In this document: positions 1 through 5,054 of the stretch, in pieces | Numbering within the stretch: position 1 is the first letter of the stretch | How the letters are laid out: every line of letters begins with the position of its first letter | Assembly (NCBI GenBank): GCA_045651205.1 | Contig: JAZRSA010000023.1 | Coordinates: 1-7,743, forward strand | DNA length: 7,743 nt | Reading direction: 5' to 3' | From: UMGS1649 sp045651205 | Lineage (GTDB): Bacteria > Bacillota > Clostridia > TANB77 > CAG-465 | The notes under the pieces: generated by a model | What the model was told of the DNA's origin: nothing | Database searches by the model: none | The model's input: only the letters and a program-made list of their open reading frames with translations | Program-made: the position numbers and the translations under genes

Positions 1-18
1 TAGATATTGCAAAACAAA

Positions 19-30
19 TATATATATATA
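19..30. repeat. short (TA)6 dinucleotide run
   Basis: Six uninterrupted TA units lie in the AT-rich sequence before the operon. It is a low-complexity tract with no visible function. It may only mark the spacer after the preceding gene, which lies outside the window. Confidence 0.6.
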
Positions 31-43
31 AGTAGAATTATTA

Positions 44-79
44 AAAAGAATGATTAAATAATAAAATTCTTTTATTTTT
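44..79 (+). terminator. weak candidate intrinsic terminator of the upstream gene
   Basis: AAAAGAAT (44-51) and ATTCTTTT (66-73) are perfect 8-base complements separated by a 14-base loop, and the second arm is followed by A and then TTTTT (75-79). The order stem then U-tract fits a rho-independent terminator reading rightwards. Against it, the stem has almost no G-C pairs and the loop is long, so it would be weak. It probably closes an upstream transcription unit, but that gene is not visible here. Confidence 0.35.
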
Positions 80-95
80 CGGGCTTTTCTGAAAC

Positions 96-128
96 TTTGT
101 AAAAAAAGTGTAATATTTTTGTAAAAAA
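96..128 (+). promoter_or_regulatory. A-tract direct repeats upstream of the promoter (UP-element-like)
   Basis: The 11-mer TTTGTAAAAAA occurs at 96-106 and again at 118-128, exactly 22 nt apart, about two DNA turns. The second copy ends just before the -35 box at 132. Phased A-tracts directly upstream of ribosomal promoters commonly bind the alpha subunit of RNA polymerase, so this is read as an UP-type element. A regulator binding site is an alternative. Confidence 0.4.
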
Positions 129-131
129 TGC

Positions 132-160
132 TTGCAAAAAAATATGTTGTATGTTAAAAT
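132..160 (+). promoter_or_regulatory. main sigma-A type promoter of the ribosomal protein operon
   Basis: The -35 box TTGCAA (132-137) and the -10 box TAAAAT (155-160) are separated by the ideal 17 nt. TG at 152-153 forms an extended -10 (TGnTAAAAT). Each hexamer matches five of six consensus positions. Transcription is expected to start near 165-169. It is the best promoter upstream of rpsJ and no clearer one was seen further downstream, so it probably drives the whole cluster. Confidence 0.75.
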
Positions 161-164
161 ATTG

Positions 165-390
165 ATGTTGATTTGCGTAGAAGTGGTAGATGGCTATGCT
201 TAGACATAGGGAACTTCCATGGAGCATGTCTGATTTTAAATCGGGCGGCAAGTATAAAATTGTATTTGCCAAGTATATATTTTTGAAAAAAAGTATGTTT
301 ATTTGGCATTATATTATACGACAATTTTGAAACACGCGGGGTAGTGTAAAACTTGCAAGTCCTTGAAATAATAGTAAAGGAGTGAAATTT
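165..390 (+). promoter_or_regulatory. long structured 5' leader of rpsJ
   Basis: About 220 nt lie between the predicted transcription start and rpsJ. Visible pairings are: 200-207 with 226-233 (8 bp including one G-U); 247-256 with 261-270 (10 bp, loop AAAT); and 267-275 with 300-308 (9 bp), enclosing 277-284 with 289-296 capped by a GAAA loop. The last two hairpins share bases 267-270 and cannot both form, which is the arrangement of an RNA switch. GCAAGT (248-253) can also pair with ACTTGC (351-356), and TCCTT (360-364) with AAGGA of the ribosome binding site (377-381). No hairpin is followed at once by a clean U-tract. Autogenous control by a ribosomal protein is known for the E. coli S10 operon (L4), but this leader does not visibly resemble that one. 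The function is inferred. Confidence 0.45.
377..384 (+). promoter_or_regulatory. rpsJ ribosome binding site, decides the start
   Basis: AAGGAGTG lies with its GGAG core 8 nt before ATG 391. A GTG in the same frame at 382 falls inside this site and so cannot be the start. TCCTT 13 nt upstream can pair with AAGGA and could hide the site. Confidence 0.8.
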
Positions 391-708
391 ATGGCAAAAA
401 CAAATGTATCAAAAATGAGAATAAGACTTAAATCTTATGACCACGTAGTGCTAGAACAAACTGCACTTAAGCTAGTTGAAGTAGCTAGAAATTCAGGAGC
501 TGAAGTATCAGGACCTGTACCTCTACCAACTAGAAAAGAAGTTGTAACTATTCTTCGTTCTCCACACAAACACAAAGATTCAAGAGAACAATTTGAGTTA
601 AGAACTCACAAGAGAGTTATAGACGTTAAGGCACCTAATCAAGCAACAGTTGATGCGCTTATGGCAATCGATATGCCAGCTGGTGTTGAAATCGAAGTTA
701 AACTTTAA
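391..708 (+). CDS. rpsJ: 30S ribosomal protein S10
   Basis: S10 sits in the head of the 30S subunit. As NusE it also pairs with NusB in transcription antitermination. The 105-residue product is near the family's usual 102-105. The conserved core is present: IRLKSYDHVVLEQ (11-23), GPVPLPTR (41-48) and ILRSPHKHKDSREQFELRTH (54-73), followed by the C-terminal strand ending GVEIEVKL. ATG 391 is chosen because AAGGAGTG lies at the right distance, while the in-frame GTG at 382 overlaps that site. It is the first gene of the operon, preceded by a long leader and followed by an unusually large 114-nt gap before rplC. No truncation or odd residue was seen. Confidence 0.97.
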   Translation: MAKTNVSKMRIRLKSYDHVVLEQTALKLVEVARNSGAEVSGPVPLPTRKEVVTILRSPHKHKDSREQFELRTHKRVIDVKAPNQATVDALMAIDMPAGVEIEVKL

Positions 709-822
709 TAATATTTAGTAGCAATCCTTAAGTAATTTAAGGGAAGTGCAATACCCTATACTGAATATGACATTAGAAGTAAACAGAAAAGTTTAGTAAA
801 TTTTAAAGGGAGGAAATTCAAA
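709..822 (+). promoter_or_regulatory. 114-nt rpsJ-rplC intergenic region with small inverted repeats
   Basis: This is the only real gap inside the operon. CCTTAA (726-731) can pair with TTAAGG (737-742), loop 5 nt. The overlapping AGGG (740-743) can instead pair with CCCT (754-757). Both CCTT and CCCT are also partly complementary to the rplC ribosome binding site AAAGGGAGG (805-813). No convincing promoter or U-tract terminator is seen. The segment may tune rplC translation or be an RNA processing site. This is inference from short pairings only. Confidence 0.3.
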
Positions 823-1449
823 ATGAAAGAAGTTTACGGAAAAAAACTAGGTATGACTCAAATCTTCAACGAAGATGGAACAGTAGTACCAGTTACAGTA
901 ATCGAAGCTTACAAATTAGTAGTTGTTGGAAAGAAAACTTCAGATAAAGAAGGATACAACGCTATAGTAGTTGGTTTTGGTGATGTAAAAGAAAACAGAG
1001 TAAACAAACCTGAAAAAGGTGTGTTTGCAAAAGCAGGGGTACCTGTTAAAAAATACATAAAAGAAATCAGAGTAGATAACGTTGACGAATATACAATTGG
1101 TCAAGAAATATCACTTGAAGTTTTAGAAGCAGGAGACCACGTAGATGTACATGGTGTATCAAAGGGTAAAGGATTCCAAGGTGTTATTCACAGATATGGA
1201 TTACACAGAGGACCAACAACTCATGGTTCTAACTATCACAGAAGACCAGGTTCTATGGGAGCTGGTACAAACCCAGGTAGAGTATTTAAAAACAAAAAAC
1301 TAGCTGGACACATGGGACATGTAAATCGTACAGTTTTAAACCTTGAAGTAGTTAAAGTACACGCTGATAAAAATGCAGTATTAGTTAAAGGTTCAGTACC
1401 TGGAGCTAAGGGAGCTACTCTAAATATTACTAAGAGTGTTAAAGCTTAG
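823..1449 (+). CDS. rplC: 50S ribosomal protein L3
   Basis: L3 binds 23S rRNA early in 50S assembly, and its long loop reaches toward the peptidyl transferase centre. The product has 208 residues, within the normal range. The family signature region is clear: DVHGVSKGKGFQG (108-120), then YGLHRGPTTHGS (125-136), and the loop RRPGSMGAGTNPGRVFKNKK (140-159) followed by LAGHMG (160-165). The loop is of Firmicute type and looks intact at positions where substitutions are known to affect pleuromutilin or linezolid response. GGGAGG (808-813) lies 9 nt before ATG 823. The stop is 17 nt before rplD. The upstream gap of 114 nt means L3 is not translationally coupled to S10. Confidence 0.97.
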   Translation: MKEVYGKKLGMTQIFNEDGTVVPVTVIEAYKLVVVGKKTSDKEGYNAIVVGFGDVKENRVNKPEKGVFAKAGVPVKKYIKEIRVDNVDEYTIGQEISLEVLEAGDHVDVHGVSKGKGFQGVIHRYGLHRGPTTHGSNYHRRPGSMGAGTNPGRVFKNKKLAGHMGHVNRTVLNLEVVKVHADKNAVLVKGSVPGAKGATLNITKSVKA

Positions 1450-1466
1450 GAAAGGAGAAAGTTAAA

Positions 1467-2087
1467 ATGCTTAAAACAGACGTATTAGATATAACAGGAA
1501 AGAAAGTATCTGACATCGAGTTAAATGAAGCAGTTTTTGGAATTGAACCTAACGAAGTAGTAGTACACCAAGTATTAGTTAACTTCTTAGCTAATCAAAG
1601 ACAAGGAACACAATCTACAAAAACTCGTGCAGAAGTACGTGGTGGTGGTATCAAGCCTTGGAGACAAAAAGGTACTGGTAGAGCAAGACAAGGTTCTATA
1701 AGAGCACCACAATGGATTAAAGGTGGTATCGCTTTAGGACCAAAACCTAGAGATTACAGATATAAACTACCTAAGAAAGTAAGAGCTTTAGCTATAAAAT
1801 CAGTTCTTACAACTAAATTAGCAGAAAACAAACTAGTTGTAGTAGACAACATAGTATTAGATGAAATCAAAACTAAGAAAATGGTTGAAGTATTAAACAA
1901 CCTTAAAGCTAACAAAGCTTTAGTAGTATTAAATGAAAAGAACCTAAACGTTCAAGCATCTGCAAGAAACATTGAAAATACAAAAACAACAACTGTTAAT
2001 GCAATCAACATTTATGATTTATTAAGATTTGAAACTTTAGTATTAGATGTTAACGCAGTTAAAACTTTAGAGGAGGTGTACGCTTAA
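1467..2087 (+). CDS. rplD: 50S ribosomal protein L4
   Basis: L4 binds 23S rRNA, and its extended loop lines the peptide exit tunnel beside L22. In E. coli it also represses its own operon. The product has 206 residues, typical for the family. The tunnel loop is recognisable: KTRAEVRGGG (52-61) and KPWRQKGTGRARQGSIRAP (63-81). WRQKGTGRAR (65-74) has the unaltered form seen in macrolide-sensitive bacteria. The C-terminal globular part continues with GPKPRDYRYKLPKKVRALA (91-109). AAAGGAG (1451-1457) precedes ATG 1467 by 9 nt. The last codons (Glu-Glu-Val-Tyr-Ala) encode the AGGAGGTG binding site of rplW, and the TAA overlaps the rplW start by one base. Confidence 0.97.
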   Translation: MLKTDVLDITGKKVSDIELNEAVFGIEPNEVVVHQVLVNFLANQRQGTQSTKTRAEVRGGGIKPWRQKGTGRARQGSIRAPQWIKGGIALGPKPRDYRYKLPKKVRALAIKSVLTTKLAENKLVVVDNIVLDEIKTKKMVEVLNNLKANKALVVLNEKNLNVQASARNIENTKTTTVNAINIYDLLRFETLVLDVNAVKTLEEVYA

Positions 2088-2089
2088 TG
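2071..2089 (+). promoter_or_regulatory. rplW ribosome binding site inside rplD, with TAATG overlap
   Basis: AGGAGGTG (2071-2078) is a full match to the 16S rRNA 3' end and lies inside the last codons of rplD. The stop TAA (2085-2087) shares its last A with ATG 2087. A ribosome that ends L4 stops directly on the L23 start, which predicts translational coupling. Confidence 0.8.
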
Positions 2090-2461
2090 TTATACGCAGA
2101 AGATGTTATAATAAAACCAGTAATAACTGAAAAAAGTTATATGGAAATGGCAAATGGAAAATACACTTTCCAAACTAAAATAGATGCAACTAAGATCGAT
2201 ATAAAGAACGCAGTTGAAAAACTATTTAACGTAAAAGTATTAAAAGTAAATACAATGAGATATGACGGTAAGTCAAAAAGAGTTGGAGTACACCAAGGTA
2301 AAACAAATGCATGGAAAAAAGCTATAGTAACTATAGATACTAACCCAGCAGATGAAAAATACTTAACTAAAGGTGGAAAAGAAGTAAAAGTTGCTAAAAA
2401 ATACAATACAGAAATTACTGAAATCAGCTCAGCATTCGCAAACGAGGGGGGAAATAAATAA
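2087..2461 (+). CDS. rplW: 50S ribosomal protein L23, C-terminally extended form
   Basis: L23 sits at the peptide exit tunnel and is the docking site for trigger factor and for the signal recognition particle. The body is typical: IIKPVITEKSY (8-18), the AVEKLFNVKVLKVNT strand region (42-56), YDGKSKRVGVHQGKT (59-73) and WKKAIVTID (76-84). Most bacterial L23 proteins end about 10-15 residues later at roughly 95-100. This one has 124, with a lysine- and glycine-containing tail (about 86-124) including KGGKEVKVAKKY (95-106). Some clostridial relatives may share a longer form; I recall this only loosely. It overlaps rplD and rplB by one base each (TAATG). Its last codons supply the rplB ribosome binding site. 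Confidence 0.95.
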   Translation: MLYAEDVIIKPVITEKSYMEMANGKYTFQTKIDATKIDIKNAVEKLFNVKVLKVNTMRYDGKSKRVGVHQGKTNAWKKAIVTIDTNPADEKYLTKGGKEVKVAKKYNTEITEISSAFANEGGNK

Positions 2462-2463
2462 TG
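2444..2463 (+). promoter_or_regulatory. unusual G-run ribosome binding site of rplB with TAATG overlap
   Basis: The rplB site is GAGGGGGG (2444-2451) rather than AGGAGG. It can pair with CCUCC of 16S rRNA through one G-U pair. It lies within the Gly-Gly codons at the end of rplW, 9 nt before ATG 2461, and the rplW TAA (2459-2461) overlaps that ATG. Coupled translation from rplW is expected. Confidence 0.7.
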
Positions 2464-3294
2464 GGAATTAAAACATTTAAACCAACCACTCCGTCTAGAA
2501 GAAATATGACAGCTCTTACTAACGAAGAAATAACTAAAAACTCTCCAGAAAAATCTTTACTTACAGTATTAAAGAAAAACTCTGGAAGAAACAACACTGG
2601 TAAGATAACTGTTAGACACCACGGTGGCGGACAAAGAAGAAAATATAGAGTAATTGATTTTAAAAGAAATAAATTAGATATGTATGCAACAGTAATTGGT
2701 ATCGAATACGATCCAAACAGAAGTGCAAACATAGCTTTAATAGAATATGAAGATGGAACAAAATCTTACATATTAGCACCTAAAGGATTAACTGATGGAA
2801 TGAAGGTTATATCTTCAGCTACAGCAGATATCAAAGTAGGTAACGCATTACCAATAAGTGAAATTCCAGTTGGTACAGAAATACACAACATAGAAATGCA
2901 CAAAGGTAAAGGTGGACAATTAGTAAGAGCAGCTGGTGAAGCAGCTCAATTAATGGCTAAAGAAGGAAAATACGCACACGTAAGAATGCCTTCTGGCGAA
3001 ATGAGATTAATACCTGTAGTATGCTTTGCTACAATTGGTGTAGTAGGTAACTCAGATCATGAAAACGTATCATACGGTAAAGCAGGTAAAACAAGACACA
3101 TGGGAATTAGACCAACAGTAAGAGGATCTGTAATGAACCCTAACGATCACCCACACGGTGGTGGTGAAGGTAGAGCTCCAGTTGGACACGCAGGACCTAT
3201 GACTCCTTGGGGTAAACCAGCATTAGGATACAAGACTCGTAAGAAAAACCATAGAACTGATAAGTTCATAGTTAAGAGAAGAAATAGAAAGTAG
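2461..3294 (+). CDS. rplB: 50S ribosomal protein L2
   Basis: L2 is one of the most conserved 50S proteins. It is needed for subunit joining and supports the peptidyl transferase centre. The 277-residue length is standard. The N-terminal RNA-binding domain contains VRHHGGGQRRKYRVIDFKRN (51-70). The middle has HNIEMHKGKGGQLVRAAGE (142-160) and MPSGEMRLIP (176-185). The C-terminal signature GSVMNPNDHPHGGGEGR (222-238) includes His230, equivalent to E. coli His229, important for peptidyl transfer activity. The basic end KTRKKNHRTDKFIVKRRNRK (258-277) is complete. The start is ATG 2461, overlapping the rplW stop. TAG is merged with the rpsS binding site (TAGGAGG). No anomalies were seen. Confidence 0.98.
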   Translation: MGIKTFKPTTPSRRNMTALTNEEITKNSPEKSLLTVLKKNSGRNNTGKITVRHHGGGQRRKYRVIDFKRNKLDMYATVIGIEYDPNRSANIALIEYEDGTKSYILAPKGLTDGMKVISSATADIKVGNALPISEIPVGTEIHNIEMHKGKGGQLVRAAGEAAQLMAKEGKYAHVRMPSGEMRLIPVVCFATIGVVGNSDHENVSYGKAGKTRHMGIRPTVRGSVMNPNDHPHGGGEGRAPVGHAGPMTPWGKPALGYKTRKKNHRTDKFIVKRRNRK

Positions 3295-3307
3295 GAGGTA
3301 ACATACT

Positions 3308-3589
3308 ATGTCAAGATCACTAAAAAAAGGACCTTATGTAGATGCAAAACTTTTAGCAAGAGTTGAAAAAATGAATGAAACTGACACTAAAGATGCACTT
3401 AAGACATGGTCAAGATCATCTACTATATATCCTCAAATGATAGGTCATACAATTGCAGTTCATGACGGAAGAAAACATGTACCTGTATATATAACAGAGG
3501 AAATGGTAGGACACAAGTTAGGCGAATTTGCTCCAACAAGACTTTTCAGAGGTCACGCAGGAGACAAAAAGAGCAAACTTAGCAAATAA
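3308..3589 (+). CDS. rpsS: 30S ribosomal protein S19
   Basis: S19 lies in the 30S head, near the A-site tRNA, and forms a pair with S13. The 93-residue product matches the family length. It begins with the near-invariant SRSLKKGPYVD (2-12), continues with the conserved block TWSRSSTIYPQMIGHTIAVH (33-52) and KHVPVYITEEMVGHKLGEFA (56-75), and then PTRLFRGHAGDKK (76-88). AGGAGGT (3293-3299), which begins within the rplB stop codon, ends about 9 nt before ATG 3308. The gene ends with TAA followed by a second in-frame TAA directly before TTAGGAGG of rplV. Confidence 0.98.
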   Translation: MSRSLKKGPYVDAKLLARVEKMNETDTKDALKTWSRSSTIYPQMIGHTIAVHDGRKHVPVYITEEMVGHKLGEFAPTRLFRGHAGDKKSKLSK

Positions 3590-3609
3590 TAATTAGGAGG
3601 AAACAAGAA

Positions 3610-3945
3610 ATGGAAGCAAGAGCTGAATTAAAATTTGCACGTATCAGTGCAAGAAAAGCTAAAATTGTTTTGGACCTAATAAAAGGTAAAGAAGCAAAAG
3701 AAGCGCTAGCTATACTTAAATATACAAACAAAGCAGCTAGCCCTATCGTTTCTAAAATCCTTAAATCTGCTATGGCTAACGCAACAAACAATCATTCAAT
3801 GAATGAAAACAAACTTGTTATTGCAGAAGCTGTTGCAAATCAAGGGCCAACAATGAAAAGAATTAGTCCAAGAGCTCAAGGTAGAGCATATAGAATAAGA
3901 AAAAGAACTAGCCATATAAGAATAGTTCTTAAAGAAGTAGAATAG
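3610..3945 (+). CDS. rplV: 50S ribosomal protein L22
   Basis: L22 touches all 23S rRNA domains, and its hairpin lines the peptide exit tunnel opposite L4. The product has 111 residues, as usual. MEARAELKFARISARKAK (1-18) is the typical start. ALAILKYTNKAASPIVSKIL (32-51) and the tunnel hairpin ANQGPTMKRISPRAQGRAYR (76-95) followed by IRKRTSHI (96-103) are intact. No insertion or deletion of the kind linked to macrolide resistance is present in the hairpin. AGGAGG (3595-3600) is 9 nt before ATG 3610. The stop TAG is fused with the rpsC binding site (TAGGAGG). Confidence 0.97.
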   Translation: MEARAELKFARISARKAKIVLDLIKGKEAKEALAILKYTNKAASPIVSKILKSAMANATNNHSMNENKLVIAEAVANQGPTMKRISPRAQGRAYRIRKRTSHIRIVLKEVE

Positions 3946-3957
3946 GAGGAAGTATTT

Positions 3958-4617
3958 ATGGGTCAAAAAGTAAGTCCACATGGTTTAAGAGTAGGCATTA
4001 TAAAAGACTGGTCTTCTAAATGGTATGCAAACAAACAAAATTTTGCAGATTACTTAGTAGAAGATAACAAAATTCGTAAATATCTTAAAGAGACTTTAAA
4101 AACTGCTGGAATTTCTTCTATCAACATAGAAAGAAAAGGAACAGAAGTAAAAGTAAACGTAATGGCAGCTAAGCCTGGTATGATCATCGGTAAAGCTGGT
4201 GCTGCTATAGAAGAACTTAAAAAGAAATTAGAAAAAATGACAGGTAAGACAGTATCTTTAAATATCGTTGAAGTTAAAAACTTAGATATGGATGCTACAC
4301 TTGTTGCAGAATCTATTGCTTCTCAATTAGAAAGAAGAATATCTTTCAGAAAAGCAATGAAACAAGCTATGGCTAAAACAATGAAAGCTGGAGCTAAAGG
4401 TATCAAGACTCAAGTGTCTGGACGTTTAGGTGGAGCTGAAATAGCTAGAAGCGAACACTATAGTGAAGGAACAATACCTCTACAAACATTAAGAGCAGAT
4501 ATCGATTACGGTTTTGCTGAAGCATTAACTACATACGGTATCATCGGTGTTAAGGTTTGGATATATAAAGGTGAAGTTCTTCCACAAAGAAAAGAAGCTA
4601 AAGGGGGTAACAAATAA
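3958..4617 (+). CDS. rpsC: 30S ribosomal protein S3
   Basis: S3 lies at the mRNA entry pore of the 30S subunit and takes part in mRNA unwinding with S4 and S5. The product has 219 residues, a normal length. GQKVSPHGLRVGIIKDWSSK (2-21) is the conserved N-terminus. The KH RNA-binding domain follows, with its GxxG loop GKAG at 78-81 in KPGMIIGKAGAAIEELKKKL (72-91). The C-terminal domain has RRISFRKAMKQAM (127-139), GIKTQVSGRLGGAEIAR (149-165) and TLRADIDYGFAEA (178-190). AGGAGG (3944-3949) is 8 nt before ATG 3958. The tail KGGNK encodes the rplP ribosome binding site, and the TAA overlaps the rplP start. Confidence 0.97.
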   Translation: MGQKVSPHGLRVGIIKDWSSKWYANKQNFADYLVEDNKIRKYLKETLKTAGISSINIERKGTEVKVNVMAAKPGMIIGKAGAAIEELKKKLEKMTGKTVSLNIVEVKNLDMDATLVAESIASQLERRISFRKAMKQAMAKTMKAGAKGIKTQVSGRLGGAEIARSEHYSEGTIPLQTLRADIDYGFAEALTTYGIIGVKVWIYKGEVLPQRKEAKGGNK

Positions 4618-4619
4618 TG
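4601..4619 (+). promoter_or_regulatory. rplP ribosome binding site inside rpsC (G-run type), TAATG overlap
   Basis: AAGGGGGT (4601-4608) replaces the usual AAGGAGGT and lies in the last Gly-Gly codons of rpsC. It ends 8-9 nt before ATG 4617. The rpsC stop TAA (4615-4617) shares its A with that ATG. Like the rplB site, it depends on a G-U pair with 16S rRNA and on coupling. Confidence 0.7.
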
Positions 4620-5054
4620 TTAGTACCTAAAAGAACAAAATTTAGAAAAATGCAAAAAGGTAGAATAAGAGGAAATGCTACAAGAGGAACAAAACTTGTA
4701 CATGGAGATTATGGTATAGTTGCATTAGAACCAACTTTCATAACAAACAACCAAATTGAAGCTGCCAGAGTTGTAATTTCTAAGTATACAAAAAAATACG
4801 GTAAATCTTGGATCACAATATTCCCAGATAAGCCAATAACTAAAAAACCTGCAGAAACAAGAATGGGATCTGGTAAAGGTAACCCAGAATATTTCGTAGC
4901 AGTTGTTAAACCTGGTAGAGTAATGTTTGAAATAGCTGGATTAAGCGAAGCTGAATCTAGAGAAGTACTTAAAAAGGCTATCCAAAAGCTTCCTATCAAA
5001 TGTAAAGTAATTTCTAAGGAAGAAAGCTTAGGAGGTAATGACAGTGAAAAGTAA
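4617..5054 (+). CDS. rplP: 50S ribosomal protein L16
   Basis: L16 organises the A-site side of the 50S subunit and contacts tRNA and helices of 23S domain V. The 145-residue product starts with MLVPKRTKFRKMQKGRIRG (1-19) and has the core block IFPDKPITKKPAETRMGSGK (68-87), including Arg82, equivalent to the arginine hydroxylated in E. coli (Arg81). Several usually conserved positions differ from common Firmicute L16: KKYGKSWI (59-66) where RRGGKVWI-like sequence is usual, EYF (91-93) instead of EYW, and Val52 and Lys56 instead of the frequent Ile and Arg. The fold should be unaffected. The end contains GGND, whose codons form the rpmC binding site. It overlaps rpmC by 11 nt. Confidence 0.97.
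   Translation: MLVPKRTKFRKMQKGRIRGNATRGTKLVHGDYGIVALEPTFITNNQIEAARVVISKYTKKYGKSWITIFPDKPITKKPAETRMGSGKGNPEYFVAVVKPGRVMFEIAGLSEAESREVLKKAIQKLPIKCKVISKEESLGGNDSEK
5031..5046 (+). promoter_or_regulatory. rpmC ribosome binding site deciding a GTG start
   Basis: GGAGG (5031-5035) is only 2 nt before ATG 5038, too close for initiation, but 8 nt before the in-frame GTG 5044. The GTG is therefore the likelier start, two codons further in. The site lies inside the end of rplP. Confidence 0.75.

Noticed and set aside
77..94. Hairpin TTTCGGG / TCTGAAA around 77-94 as a terminator
   Set aside because: It relies on two G-U pairs and is followed by CTTTGTAAAA rather than a U-tract. The 44-79 element is a better candidate.
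165..203. 12-codon open frame at the predicted transcription start (ATG 165 to TAG 203)
   Set aside because: It would be leaderless with no ribosome binding site and is too short to separate from chance.
72..272. Minus-strand open frame of 66 codons opposite the leader
   Set aside because: No binding site, no recognisable family, and it lies opposite a promoter and AT-rich hairpins; a chance frame.
283..312. Possible second promoter TTGAAA (283-288) with CATTAT (307-312), spacer 18
   Set aside because: The -10 box matches only four of six positions and the bases are explained by the leader hairpins. Much weaker than the promoter at 132-160.
316..352. T-box or other known riboswitch suggested by the GCGGGG segment
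   Set aside because: No T-box AGGGTGGNACCGCG sequence or terminator/antiterminator pair with a U-tract was found; the segment has only a 4-bp ACAC/GTGT pairing.
746..796. 16-codon frame GTG 746 to TAG 796 in the rpsJ-rplC gap, near AAGGGA
   Set aside because: The Shine-Dalgarno-like AAGGGA ends only 1-2 nt before the GTG, and the internal ATG 767 is too far from it. No recognisable peptide.
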